Notes: generated by a model not told the origin, from the letters alone. A DNA stretch of 64,000 bases from Allorhizobium borbori (GCF_014196535.1 NZ_JACIDU010000004.1:124001-188000), one strand, 5' to 3'. Shown: positions 18,615 through 28,132, counted from the stretch's first letter. A program made the numbers and translations.

Positions 18615-19871
18615 TCAAGCTTGCCTGCGTGCCTGTTCGCGCTGGTGGCGCCGTTCCAGCGCCACGCAGCCCCAGATAATGCCGATCAGGATGTAGAAGT
18701 GGCGCCAGTGGTCGGTGTCGATGACGTTACCGATCAATGCGTGCCCGAAATAGGTGATCCAGGCGATCATCAGGAACGGCTGCCACGGCCGGTCGCGCAG
18801 GAGAAAGCGGAAGCCGGAAAACAGCGTCGTGACGGTCATGCCGATCCAGCTTACGAAGCCGATCCAGCCGTAGGTCGTCAGCGACTTCAGCCAGGTGTTG
18901 TGCTCATCCTCGGGAAAGATCGTCGAAAACACCAGGGGGCCGATGCCGAGCGGCTTTTCCATGGCCATGAGGAAGCCGATCTTGTGACGCTCGAAGCGCC
19001 CGAGATGGCCGCCATCGTAATCCTGCACCAGCTTGGTACGGCTCGAAAGCAGTTGTGACACCTGCTCGGATTGCAGGGCGATTACCAGCGCGGCAACGAT
19101 CATGACCACGGCAGCCAGCGACAGCACGACGATCTTCATCCGGAAAGCGCCACTGCGCTCCTTCAACAGCATGATGAAGACCAGCATGACGGATGCGAAG
19201 GCGAACATCGCCCATGCCGCACGCGAGAACGACAGGAAGATGCCGAGCACGAGAATGAGCAGGCCTATGCTTCTGAGCGGGGCGGCGGATAGTCTCTGTG
19301 TCAGCAGCCCGTGCATCAGATAGAGGGCAGGGGCCACGAGAAACGGGCCAAAGACGTTCGAATCCTGAAAAGCACCCTTGGCGCGGTCAAAACGCGTGAA
19401 AACTTCAGCGCCGGGAAAGGCGTGGAAATAGCCGAGAATACCCAGAACCGATGTCAGGATGGCCGCAGCCACCCAGGCCTGAAACATCAACCTGAGGCGC
19501 GTATGCCTGTCTTCGATCACCGCCGAATAGAAGACGGCGCTGAGCGCCAGAAAGATCGAGACGGCAATGTAGATGAGGCCGCCACCGAAGTTCGTCTTCA
19601 TCACCGTCAGCGACAGCAGGCCACCGGCATTGAAGACCAGCAGGAAGGCGAGAAGGCCGCCGGTGGTGCGGCTGATTTTAAGACCCATCAGGAACCAGAT
19701 GGCGACCTGCGCCACCATCAGCACTTCATAAGGGGCGGGCTCCGAAATCACGAAACCGGACAGGAAGACGCCAAACGCCAGAACGCCCGATCCGATCAAC
19801 CGCATGGCGGCGATGGGGGCGTTGATGCCGTCGCGCCGGAGTGATGAGCCGGCGCTATGGGAAGCGAGCAT
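18615..19871 (-). CDS. O-antigen ligase/polymerase-like membrane protein of the surface polysaccharide cluster
   Basis: A 418-residue polytopic membrane protein (about 11 hydrophobic segments) with a large loop around the Wzy_C/RfaL-type region (LGRFERHKIGFLMAMEKPLGIGPLVF...EDEHNTWLKSLTTYG, about residues 290-335). Proteins of this class polymerise or ligate lipid-linked polysaccharide repeat units at the periplasmic face. It is the last of four leftward genes and starts two bases beyond the stop of the sugar transferase; a TTG at 19877 is a less likely start. Context suggests it is the Wzy-like polymerase of the adhesin pathway. Confidence 0.82.
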   Translation of the reverse strand: MLASHSAGSSLRRDGINAPIAAMRLIGSGVLAFGVFLSGFVISEPAPYEVLMVAQVAIWFLMGLKISRTTGGLLAFLLVFNAGGLLSLTVMKTNFGGGLIYIAVSIFLALSAVFYSAVIEDRHTRLRLMFQAWVAAAILTSVLGILGYFHAFPGAEVFTRFDRAKGAFQDSNVFGPFLVAPALYLMHGLLTQRLSAAPLRSIGLLILVLGIFLSFSRAAWAMFAFASVMLVFIMLLKERSGAFRMKIVVLSLAAVVMIVAALVIALQSEQVSQLLSSRTKLVQDYDGGHLGRFERHKIGFLMAMEKPLGIGPLVFSTIFPEDEHNTWLKSLTTYGWIGFVSWIGMTVTTLFSGFRFLLRDRPWQPFLMIAWITYFGHALIGNVIDTDHWRHFYILIGIIWGCVALERRHQREQARRQA

Positions 19872-19873
19872 GG

Positions 19874-21436
19874 TCAATAGGCGTTTTCCGTCTTGAGCAA
19901 CCGGATCGGCGTGAGGAACAGGATCTTCAGATCAAACAGCAGCGACCAGTTCTCGATGTAATAGAGATCGAAGGCGGTGCGGAAACGGATCTTGTCGCTG
20001 TTGTCGACCTCGCCGCGCCAGCCGTTGATCTGCGCCCAGCCGGTCACGCCGGGCTTGACGCGGTGGCGCGCGAAATAGCCTTCGGCCACGTCGGCAAATT
20101 TCAGATCGCCGGACTGGGCGGAAATGGCGTGCGGACGCGGGCCCACCAGTGAAAGTTCGCCGCGCAGCACGTTGAAAAGCTGCGGAAGTTCATCGATGGA
20201 TGTCTTGCGGATGAAGCGGCCGACCGGGGTCACGCGCGGGTCGCCCTTAGTCACGGCCTGCTTGGCGGTTGGATCGCACAGGTCGGTATACATCGAGCGG
20301 AACTTGAAGACGTTGATGACTTCGTTGTTGAAGCCATGGCGCTTCTGCATGAAGAAGACCGGGCCCTTGGAGTTCTTCTTGATGGCGATCGCCGTACCGA
20401 TGAAGATCGGCCACAGTAACATCAGGGCGACGACGCTGAAGAAGATGTCGAATACGCGCTTGGCGACCGAATCCCAGTCACGGATCGGCTTGTCGAAGAT
20501 ATCGAGCATCGGCACGGCGCCGATATGCGAATAGGAACGTGGACGAAAGCGCAGGCGGTTGGCATGTGCGGCCAGGCGAATATCCACCGGCAGCACCCAG
20601 AGCTTGCGGATCAGATCCATGATGCGGCCTTCCGCCGAAAGCGGCAGGGCGACGATCAGCATGTCGATGCGCGCAAGGCGGGCGAACTCGACCAGTTCGG
20701 ACACGGTGCCGAGCTTCGGATAGCCGGCAACGATATTGGGCGAGCGGTCGGAGTTGCGATCATCGAAGATGCCGCAAATGCGGATATCGTTGTCCGGTTG
20801 CTGTTCCAGTGCGCGGATCAGGTCCTTCGCGCCCTGACCACCGCCGACGACGACGGCACGGCGTTCCATCAGACCGTTGCGGCCCCAGTGGCGCACGCCG
20901 ATGGCGAACAGGAAGCGTTCCACAAGAAGGAAGGCGCCCGCACCACCCAGCCAGAAACCGAGATGTTTGGCATCGTAGATGGCGAGCTTGCCGGTGAGAT
21001 GAAAGAGCCCGGCCAGAACGGCGGAACTGAGCGCCCACGCAGCGATGATGCGCTTGAGGTTGACGCTCGGTGCCCGGAGAGCGGAAATCTGATAGAGATC
21101 GAGCGCCTGCAGGGCAATCACGGTGAGGCCTGCGCCGAGGATGAGCAGCAGGGTGCGTAGCAGGAAATCCACCGCGCCAGCATAACCGACAACCGCACCG
21201 GCGGCGAGGCCGATGGCCAGCAGCGAGGTGAATTCGAAAAGGCGGAACTGGCCGATGACGATGTTCGGCGTGCGGCTGTGTTCACTGAACTGCTGGGCGA
21301 TACGCCGCGCCAGAGGGTTGAGCGTGGGGGCTTCCCCGGGGCTCGATTCCGCGTTCGAGGGCGGCGCACCGCCTTCGGTCAGCCTGCGCTTCAGGGCTTC
21401 GACGTCGAACTGTTCGTTTTTCTCGATCTGGTTCAT
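19874..21436 (-). CDS. Polyprenyl glycosylphosphotransferase (initiating sugar-phosphate transferase)
   Basis: A 520-residue enzyme that loads the first sugar-1-phosphate onto undecaprenyl phosphate. It has a cytosolic N-terminal segment, four to five membrane spans (about residues 70-190), a Rossmann-like middle region (AVVVGGGQGAKDLIRAL, about 193-209) and a C-terminal bacterial sugar transferase domain (about 325-520) with FKFRSMYTD, SIDELPQL and SLVGPRPH. Architecture matches WcaJ/HfsE-type enzymes; in A. tumefaciens the equivalent belongs to the upp locus. It lies between the GT4 gene (55 bp upstream) and the ligase-like gene. Confidence 0.9.
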   Translation of the reverse strand: MNQIEKNEQFDVEALKRRLTEGGAPPSNAESSPGEAPTLNPLARRIAQQFSEHSRTPNIVIGQFRLFEFTSLLAIGLAAGAVVGYAGAVDFLLRTLLLILGAGLTVIALQALDLYQISALRAPSVNLKRIIAAWALSSAVLAGLFHLTGKLAIYDAKHLGFWLGGAGAFLLVERFLFAIGVRHWGRNGLMERRAVVVGGGQGAKDLIRALEQQPDNDIRICGIFDDRNSDRSPNIVAGYPKLGTVSELVEFARLARIDMLIVALPLSAEGRIMDLIRKLWVLPVDIRLAAHANRLRFRPRSYSHIGAVPMLDIFDKPIRDWDSVAKRVFDIFFSVVALMLLWPIFIGTAIAIKKNSKGPVFFMQKRHGFNNEVINVFKFRSMYTDLCDPTAKQAVTKGDPRVTPVGRFIRKTSIDELPQLFNVLRGELSLVGPRPHAISAQSGDLKFADVAEGYFARHRVKPGVTGWAQINGWRGEVDNSDKIRFRTAFDLYYIENWSLLFDLKILFLTPIRLLKTENAY

Positions 21437-21491
21437 GGCTCTTCTCGTTCTCCCTTGAGAAAAGCCATATCAGCAAGATGCTAAAAAACGT

Positions 21492-22643
21492 TTAGCCGGT
21501 GGATTGCTCCGCCAGCGCTTCCCGGTACAGGTCGAGCATGCTGCCCGCCATCACCGAGGTCGAAAAACTGGCACGCAACACATCTTGGGAGGGCATGATG
21601 CTGCTCTTCCACTCCGGTTCTGTCAGGGCGCGCGCCATGGCGGCCGCGAGCGCATCGGCACTGCCGGGTTCGACCAATGCCTGGCTGTCGGCGCCAAGCA
21701 TTTCGGGAATTCCACCGACACGTGAGGCGATGACGGATTTTCCGGCGGCGAGCGCTTCCAGCACGATATAGGGCAGGCTTTCGTTGCGCGAGGGCACGAC
21801 CACGATGTCCGTCAGCGCGAACGCTTCCCGCGCGGGCATGGCCGGACGAAGCGTGAGGCGGCTTCCGAGCCCGAGCAGGCCGATCCTGTGGGCATATTCA
21901 TCGCGCTGGGGGCCGTTGCCGACGATGAGGCCATTGAGCGGCCGTCCGACGATACGTTCGGCGCGCAGAAACGCCTCGATGAAGACATCCGGTCCCTTCA
22001 GGTCGCGTAGATTGCCGATATAGAGCAGGTCGACGCCCTCGGGCACTTTTTCAACCGGAATGAATTCGGCGGCGCTGATGCCGTTATAGATTCGCCGCCA
22101 CTTGGCGCGGGGTTCGCCGACCCTGGAGAAGTAGGTATTCTTCTCGTAGTCGCACACGAAGACCAGCCGGTCGGTGAAGCGCTCCATGAAACGTTCCGCG
22201 CGCAGGATGATCTGGCCCTTGAGGCTGGCGCGGCGGAAATGGAGGCTGCCGCCATGCGGCGAATAGAGGCGGGCGACGCGATACCTGTTAACCCGCAGGA
22301 ATGAGCCGATGATGCGGGCGATGACGCCACCCTTGGCGCCATGACCATGCAGAACATCAGGCTGCAAGCTCTTGATATGATTATAGGCCTTTTTCAGGGC
22401 CACGAGATCCGACGGCTTGATCGAACGCTCGATCGGCGTGCGGATCAGGCCGAGCGCAAGCTTCGGCTCCAGTTCGGCCAGAAGCTTTTGTTCGTATTCG
22501 CCGTCCGTCTTGGTGTCGCACAACACACCGACCTGATGGCCAGCCGCCACATGCTCGTCGACAAGATCGCGAACATGGCGGAATACACCGCCCGCCGGGG
22601 CGCGCAAGCAATGCAGGATGCGGAGCGGCTTTTCTTCTGTCAT
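21492..22643 (-). CDS. GT4-type glycosyltransferase
   Basis: A 383-residue GT-B-fold transferase. The N-terminal acceptor domain includes RILHCLRAPAGGVFRHVRDL; the C-terminal nucleotide-sugar domain carries the EX7E signature in NESLPYIVLEALAAG (about residues 285-299). It probably adds a sugar to the lipid-linked repeat unit on the cytosolic face. It starts three bases after the stop of the Wza-like gene, so the two are co-translated. Donor and acceptor specificity cannot be read from the sequence. Confidence 0.9.
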   Translation of the reverse strand: MTEEKPLRILHCLRAPAGGVFRHVRDLVDEHVAAGHQVGVLCDTKTDGEYEQKLLAELEPKLALGLIRTPIERSIKPSDLVALKKAYNHIKSLQPDVLHGHGAKGGVIARIIGSFLRVNRYRVARLYSPHGGSLHFRRASLKGQIILRAERFMERFTDRLVFVCDYEKNTYFSRVGEPRAKWRRIYNGISAAEFIPVEKVPEGVDLLYIGNLRDLKGPDVFIEAFLRAERIVGRPLNGLIVGNGPQRDEYAHRIGLLGLGSRLTLRPAMPAREAFALTDIVVVPSRNESLPYIVLEALAAGKSVIASRVGGIPEMLGADSQALVEPGSADALAAAMARALTEPEWKSSIMPSQDVLRASFSTSVMAGSMLDLYREALAEQSTG

Positions 22644-22646
22644 CGA

Positions 22647-23243
22647 TCAGAACAGACGTTCGCGGACATAGATCGTGTCGCCGGCGAGAATGGGGTCCGA
22701 AATGCTGACGCGGCCGGTCATGATCTCGCCGTTGATCTTGCGGGTAATATCCACGTCGCGCTGGTTGGCGCGGGGCGAATAGCCACCGGCAATGGCGATG
22801 GCGTTCTGCACGGTCATGCCCGCGACATAGGAATATTGGCCGGGCTGGCCCACTTCGCCCATCACGAAGACGGAGCGGTAGCGGTCAACCTCGATGGTCA
22901 CGTCGGGATCGCGCAGGTAGCCCTGTTGCAATTTCTGGGCAATCGCCTTTTCAAGCTCGGGCAGGGTGCGGCCGCGGGCCGGCACCTGTCCGACGAGCGG
23001 GAAGGAGATGTAGCCCGCCTGATCGACCATGTAGGTATTGGTGAGGCCGGCCTGTTCGAAGACGGTGATGCGCAGGCGGTCGCCGCTATCCAGCCGATAG
23101 GGCTGGATGGTCGCCTCCTGGAAAGCTTTGGGAGCGGGTTGGTAATGCGTGCAGCCGGAAAGCCCGGCGGCGGCAAGCGCAAGCCCGATCATCAGGGCAT
23201 GTTTCGACGCGGCGAAACGTGACAGGACGGACGACATACGCAT
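22647..23243 (-). CDS. Wza-like polysaccharide export lipoprotein
   Basis: About 198 residues with a lipoprotein signal ending in AAGLSGC, a Poly_export domain (YRLDSGDRLRITVFEQAGLT, GYISFPLVGQVPARG) and one SLBB-type segment (VFVMGEVGQPGQYSY...MTVQNAIAIAGGYS). It is short compared with E. coli Wza, as usual for holdfast/succinoglycan-type exporters. The start is uncertain among ATGs at 23246, 23243 and 23237; 23243 is chosen from spacing to a GGAG. It is divergent from the Wzc-like gene, with a 190 bp shared control region. Confidence 0.9.
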   Translation of the reverse strand: MRMSSVLSRFAASKHALMIGLALAAAGLSGCTHYQPAPKAFQEATIQPYRLDSGDRLRITVFEQAGLTNTYMVDQAGYISFPLVGQVPARGRTLPELEKAIAQKLQQGYLRDPDVTIEVDRYRSVFVMGEVGQPGQYSYVAGMTVQNAIAIAGGYSPRANQRDVDITRKINGEIMTGRVSISDPILAGDTIYVRERLF

Positions 23244-23433
23244 CATGCTCCAGACAAGAGGATTGTGTGAAGCCGTTATCAATCCGTTAGGGTTAACGGG
23301 CGGTAAATGGGAGCATAAATAGTCTATCGCGATGACAATTCCGACAATCGGGAAGGGGGCCTACCCCCATTAACGCTTGAGTTACCATGATCCTTTACGC
23401 TCCGGGCATGTAAGCGTTGTTTTGGAGTCTGGC

Positions 23434-25560
23434 ATGTATGGCGTAACCAGAAACAATCAGGATGTGGACATTGATCTTGTCCAGCTTTTCCGCGCCATCT
23501 GGCAGCGAAAGCGAACCGTCCTTGCCGTTACGGCTGTTGCTGCCGGCCTCGCCTTCGTCGGCGCAAGCTCCATCGACAAGCAATACAAGAGTGAAACGCG
23601 GCTTCTGATCGAACCGCGATCACTGGCCACCGAGACCGCGCAGGGTGGACAGAACCCGCCGGACGAACTGGCCGTTTCCTCCCAGGTGCAGCTCCTGCAA
23701 TCCACCGACCTCATCAAGCAGGTGGCGCGTGAACTGAAGCTCTTTGAACTCGATGAGTTCGATGGCGGCGGCTCCGGCGGCCTGCTGTCCCTGTTCGGAC
23801 TGGGCGGCGGTGACAAGGAACTCGCGCCGGAAGAGCGCGCCCTGAAGGCGTTCCGCGAACGGCTGACCGTCTATCAGGCCGAAGGTTCCCGCGTCGTTGC
23901 CATCGAGTTTGCCTCGCGCGATCCCAAGCTGTCCGCTGCAGTCGCCAACAAGATCGCCGGTGTCTATCTGTCGCTCCAGAGCGGCGCCAAGCTCGATACC
24001 AGCAGCGAAACCGCCCGCTGGCTTGAGCCCGAGATTGCCAATCTGCGCGACAAGGTGCGCGAGGCGGAAAAGAAGGTGGCTGACTACCGGTCGTCTTCCG
24101 GCCTCTTGCAGACCAGTGAAACCCAGACCTTCGCCACCCAGCAGCTCAGCGATATTTCCGCCGAAGCCGTGCGCGTGCGCGGCGAACGCGCCGCTGCCGA
24201 AGCGCGTGCTGAAAATGTGCGCGCCGCACTGTCCGCCGGCCGGGAAACCGATTCGCTCGGTGATATCGTGGCGTCGCCGGTTATCCAGCGTCTGAAGGAG
24301 CAGGAAACCAACATCCGCTCGCAGATTGCCGACCTTTCGACCTCTATGCTCGAAGGACATCCACGCCTCAAGGCGCTGCGTGGCCAGTTGGCGGGCATAC
24401 GGGATCAGATCCAGTCCGAAACGCGCCGGGTTCTGGCAAGCCTCGAAAACGAAGCGAACGTGATGCGCCTGCGCGAAAAGCAGCTTACCCAGCAGCTCAA
24501 CACGCTGAAGGCCGAATCGGCCCGCGCCGGTGAAAGTGAAGTGGGTTTGAAGGCGCTGGAACGTGAAGCCGCCGCTCAACGCCAGCTTCTCGAAACCTAC
24601 CTGTCCCGGTATCGCGAAGCCGCCTCCCGCATGGACCCGAACGCTGCCCCGGCCGATGCACGCATCATTTCGAGCGCCGTCGAGCCGCGCGAACCGTCCT
24701 TCCCGAAGGTCATCCCCATCACCATCGTCGCTGCTCTGGCCGGCTTCATTCTGGCGGCAGTCTTCGTCATGCTGACCGAGCTTTTCTCGGGTCGTGCACT
24801 GCGCCCGGTTGAAGAACTTGACCACGAAGAAAGCGCGCCGGAGGCCGTTCCCGCTGTTGCACGCAGGCAGTCTGCCCGCGCTCAGGGTCCCGCCAGCCTG
24901 CTCACCGCAACCGATGCGGATGAGGACGCCGAGGTCGCACCGGTGGAGCCGACGGATACCGAGGCCTATTCCCTGACCGCCATCGCCGCCGCCATCGCGT
25001 CCGGCCCCTATGCCGGTCTGCCGATCGTCGCCGTTTCACCGGATGGCGATACCGGTTCCACCCTGACCGTGGAAATGGCGCGCCATCTGGCGTCCGGCGG
25101 CCTGCGTGTGCTCATCATGGACCTGACGGGCTCCGGTCTGCCGACGGCGATGGCGACTGAACGCGCCGATCTGCCCGGGCTGACCGACCTTCTGACGGGC
25201 AAGGTTGCCTTCGGCGATATCATTCATCCCGATATGCATTCACGCGCTCATATCGTGCCCCAGGGCACCGCCGATATCCGTACGGCGCTGCGCTCGGTCG
25301 AGCGCCTGCCGATGATCCTTGCCGCCCTGACGGAGGCCTATGAACGGGTGATCGTGGAATGCGGACCGGTTGGAGGCGCCGATATCGCCAAGCTTCTGCG
25401 TGGGCGCAAGGCGGCTTTGCTCATCGCCATGTCGGAACTCGATGAAGAGCGGCTAACCGAAACGGTTGCCGATTTCGAGGACGCAGGGTTCGAGGATGTG
25501 CTGTTGCTGGCTGGCCCCGTGCCAAACCAGCCCGAAGCAGGCGACCGTCAGGCCGCCTGA
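23434..25560 (+). CDS. Wzc-like polysaccharide co-polymerase with degenerate kinase domain
   Basis: A 708-residue inner-membrane protein. A Wzz-type domain begins near residue 8, with a first span at about 27-47, a long periplasmic coiled-coil region (about 200-400) and a second span at about 428-452. The C-terminal BY-kinase-like domain (about 510-700) starts VAVSPDGDTGSTLT: the Walker A lysine is absent, and the Walker A' segment VLIMDLTGSG lacks the usual second Asp and Arg. There is no C-terminal tyrosine cluster. It probably controls chain length without kinase activity. The ATG at 23434 follows a TTGGAG; an upstream TTG at 23377 is less likely. Its last 13 bp overlap the convergent GNAT gene. 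Confidence 0.9.
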   Translation: MYGVTRNNQDVDIDLVQLFRAIWQRKRTVLAVTAVAAGLAFVGASSIDKQYKSETRLLIEPRSLATETAQGGQNPPDELAVSSQVQLLQSTDLIKQVARELKLFELDEFDGGGSGGLLSLFGLGGGDKELAPEERALKAFRERLTVYQAEGSRVVAIEFASRDPKLSAAVANKIAGVYLSLQSGAKLDTSSETARWLEPEIANLRDKVREAEKKVADYRSSSGLLQTSETQTFATQQLSDISAEAVRVRGERAAAEARAENVRAALSAGRETDSLGDIVASPVIQRLKEQETNIRSQIADLSTSMLEGHPRLKALRGQLAGIRDQIQSETRRVLASLENEANVMRLREKQLTQQLNTLKAESARAGESEVGLKALEREAAAQRQLLETYLSRYREAASRMDPNAAPADARIISSAVEPREPSFPKVIPITIVAALAGFILAAVFVMLTELFSGRALRPVEELDHEESAPEAVPAVARRQSARAQGPASLLTATDADEDAEVAPVEPTDTEAYSLTAIAAAIASGPYAGLPIVAVSPDGDTGSTLTVEMARHLASGGLRVLIMDLTGSGLPTAMATERADLPGLTDLLTGKVAFGDIIHPDMHSRAHIVPQGTADIRTALRSVERLPMILAALTEAYERVIVECGPVGGADIAKLLRGRKAALLIAMSELDEERLTETVADFEDAGFEDVLLLAGPVPNQPEAGDRQAA

Positions 25561-26828
25561 TCCTCGTCCCGGCTTTCCTGTGCCGGGGCTTGCCGTCCGG
25601 CCCGCAGGCGCTGAATGGCATCATAAAGCCGGCGGTGCCGCTTGATGAAGGCTTTGGCCCTGATCCGCCCGAACTCCACCGTCCGCGCCACATGGCCGAG
25701 GGCGTTGACCGGAATGACAAGATCGTGGAGCCCGGTTTCCGCCGAGCACCAGCTCAGCTTGTAAGGCTGTTCTCCGACGCCAAAATCAAAGAGCGCATAT
25801 CCCTCGTTCACGCATTGCTCGATCATCAGCCAGAACAGGAACTCGCCGGGGCTGGTGTCGGCGGCATAGGTTTCATCGATCGAGCCGAACTGGCACAGGA
25901 CATGATCGCCATTGAGCGAGAGCCCGGCAATCGCCGCGATGTGGCCTTCATGTTCTCCCTTCAGGCGGAGGGCATGCAGTTTCAGCGGTACGTGGCGCAT
26001 ATCGGTCTGCACCCGCATCAATCCGTGAAAGAAAGCCTTCGTTTCCGCATCCCGGAATACATCCGGCAGGCCGAGGGCGGCAAAGCGCTGGGCTTTCTGC
26101 TGGAAGAACAGGTCGAGCAGATATGATTTCTCGCCGGAGGTTTCGGCCACGATATGCTCGTAGCCGCCGAGCGCTTCCAACCGGCGCTGCTGGTTGCGGA
26201 ATTTCTTGCGGCGGCGCTTGGCATTAAGCTGCTTGATGGTTGCTTCCATGGAGGCGAAGAGCGGAAGCTGGAAGCTGCGGTTGTGGTTCTCGACCGCGCC
26301 GATCACCGTGAATGGATTGACCGTGCCGCGCCAGGCAAGTGGCAGGTTGCGGAGCGCCAGAAGATCGGCGCGACCGGACAGAAGCTGCGCGACGGTCGCG
26401 GCAAAGGCCTTGCCGTCGACAATGGCATCGCCACGGCGGAAAGAGGCCGCAATCAGGCCCGTGTTGAGATTGCTGAAATCGTCGGCCACGAAGCGCGCGA
26501 CCCGCACGCCATGGTTTCGATGAATATCGAGCGGCAGGAGGAACAGCGTGCGACCAGCGCGCTCACCGCGCAGGATGGCCAGTGGTCTGCCCTTGGCCTT
26601 GACCCAGCTTCGGCACCAGTCCCAGCCATGATGCAGCGAATTCAGCGGGTCGCGTTCCAGCAGACGCCATTCCCCGAGCAGCGGTTCCATGGTTTCGAAC
26701 AGTTCAAGGGTGAACTGATTCGTTGCGTCTATGACGCTTGCGTCAGGCCGCGGTCGTGTGACAGGCTGCATCGCTTCCGCACGTACGGCTTCACGGATTC
26801 GCTCGATGGGTTCCTTGAGGGCAAGCAC
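25548..26828 (-). CDS. GNAT-fold (CelD/BioF2-like) acyltransferase of the polysaccharide cluster
   Basis: A 426-residue protein of the Acetyltransf_6 type. A double GNAT-like arrangement is suggested by WDWCRSWV at about residues 68-75 and LFDFGVGEQPYKLSW at about 355-370. Proteins of this kind accompany holdfast, cellulose and unipolar polysaccharide loci and may acylate the polymer or its precursors; substrate is not visible. It overlaps the end of the convergent Wzc-like gene by 13 bp. The N-terminal start at 26828 is reasonable but the first 20 residues are not diagnostic. Confidence 0.8.
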   Translation of the reverse strand: MLALKEPIERIREAVRAEAMQPVTRPRPDASVIDATNQFTLELFETMEPLLGEWRLLERDPLNSLHHGWDWCRSWVKAKGRPLAILRGERAGRTLFLLPLDIHRNHGVRVARFVADDFSNLNTGLIAASFRRGDAIVDGKAFAATVAQLLSGRADLLALRNLPLAWRGTVNPFTVIGAVENHNRSFQLPLFASMEATIKQLNAKRRRKKFRNQQRRLEALGGYEHIVAETSGEKSYLLDLFFQQKAQRFAALGLPDVFRDAETKAFFHGLMRVQTDMRHVPLKLHALRLKGEHEGHIAAIAGLSLNGDHVLCQFGSIDETYAADTSPGEFLFWLMIEQCVNEGYALFDFGVGEQPYKLSWCSAETGLHDLVIPVNALGHVARTVEFGRIRAKAFIKRHRRLYDAIQRLRAGRQAPAQESRDEDQAA

Positions 26829-26970
26829 GCCATTTCTCCCCGGATGTTTATTGGGGGAGACCTTACGCGGCGAAGGCGTAACGGGAAGTTTAAGGCGAGG
26901 ACTTCACACCCGGCGATTGAAATCGCGGTAAATCGCCGGTCATCACATTCATTCAAATGCGAATGAATGC

Positions 26971-27189
26971 CTACTGCACCCGCTTCGGGCCTGCCATCCA
27001 TTTGATGATGAGCATGGCCGGCAGCACCCAGAGAAGGCCGCTCAGCAGGAAGTAAAGCAGGTTTACCCATACGGGCGTTTCCGCCAGAAGGGCGGAGGCG
27101 ACCGCAACGGCAACCAGCGCATAGACAATCACCAGCACGACGATAAGGATCGTGCCGATGAAGGAGCGGAGCCGTTGCGGAAGCGCCAT
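26971..27189 (-). CDS. DUF2842 family small membrane protein
   Basis: A 72-residue protein with two transmembrane helices (about residues 12-34 and 44-63) and a basic C-terminal tail, GPKRVQ. The pattern FIGTILIVVLVIVYALVAV followed by LLYFLLSGLLWVLPAMLIIKWM matches DUF2842, widespread in Alphaproteobacteria and of unknown function. It starts 10 bp after the argC stop, in the same transcription unit. Confidence 0.85.
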   Translation of the reverse strand: MALPQRLRSFIGTILIVVLVIVYALVAVAVASALLAETPVWVNLLYFLLSGLLWVLPAMLIIKWMAGPKRVQ

Positions 27190-27199
27190 GGTCGTTTCC

Positions 27200-28132
27200 T
27201 TATGCCGACAGCATCAGGTCGAGGTTCTGGACGGCAGCGCCCGAAGCACCCTTGCCGAGATTGTCCAGCAGCGCGACGAGGTTGACGTGCGCGCCGCCCT
27301 TCTGGCCGAACACGAAGAGCTTCATCGTGTCCTTGCCGGCCAGTTCCTCGGCATCGACGCGGGGCAGGGCGGCGCTGTCTTCCAGCGACACCACCTCGAC
27401 AATCGACTGTCCGGCATAATGGGCAACGAGCGCCGCATGGATCGTCTCCAGCGACGCGCCTTCCGCCAGACCGGCGAGATGCAGGGGAACCTGCACGATC
27501 ATACCCTGCGGGAAGCGCCCGACGGACGGCGCAAACAGCGGTGCGCCCGCAAGCTTGCCATAGGTGGTCATTTCCGGGATGTGCTTGTGCTTGAGCGTCA
27601 GCCCATAGAGGAAATGGTTCACGGAAAGGGCTTCCGGATGGTTCGGGTCTTCCATCTGGGCGATCAACTGCTTGCCGCCGCCGGTATAGCCCGAAACGGC
27701 GTTCACCGACACCGGATAGGCGTCCGGCAGAAGGCCTGCCTCGCGCAGCGGGCGGATGAGGGCGATGGCGCCGGTCGGATAGCAGCCGGGATTGGCGACG
27801 AAACGGGCCGAACGGATCTTGTCCGTCTGCGCCTTGTCCATCTCGGCAAAGCCGTAGGCCCATTCCGGATCGACGCGGTAGGCGGTCGAGGTGTCGATCA
27901 CACGGACCTTGTTGTTGCCGGAAACCATCTTCACCGCCTCGCGGGACGCTTCGTCCGGCAGGCAGAGAATGGCGACGTCAGCCGTGTTCAGCAGGTCTTC
28001 GCGAAGGGCGGCGTTGCGGCGCTCGGCTTCGGGGATCGAAAGCAGTTCGACATCGCGGCGGTCGGCCATGCGGGTGCGGATCTGCAGCCCCGTCGTGCCG
28101 TGTTCGCCATCGATGAAGATCTTCGCTTTCAT
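27200..28132 (-). CDS. argC: N-acetyl-gamma-glutamyl-phosphate reductase (type 2)
   Basis: A 310-residue NADPH-dependent enzyme of arginine synthesis that reduces N-acetylglutamyl phosphate to the semialdehyde. The short type-2 form has [14 protein letters not shown] at the N-terminus (NADP site) and catalytic C117 in ANPGCYPTG. It is followed 10 bp later by DUF2842. The speB gene lies 70 bp upstream in the same direction, so argC and speB may share a transcript linking arginine and polyamine metabolism. Confidence 0.95.
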   Translation of the reverse strand: MKAKIFIDGEHGTTGLQIRTRMADRRDVELLSIPEAERRNAALREDLLNTADVAILCLPDEASREAVKMVSGNNKVRVIDTSTAYRVDPEWAYGFAEMDKAQTDKIRSARFVANPGCYPTGAIALIRPLREAGLLPDAYPVSVNAVSGYTGGGKQLIAQMEDPNHPEALSVNHFLYGLTLKHKHIPEMTTYGKLAGAPLFAPSVGRFPQGMIVQVPLHLAGLAEGASLETIHAALVAHYAGQSIVEVVSLEDSAALPRVDAEELAGKDTMKLFVFGQKGGAHVNLVALLDNLGKGASGAAVQNLDLMLSA

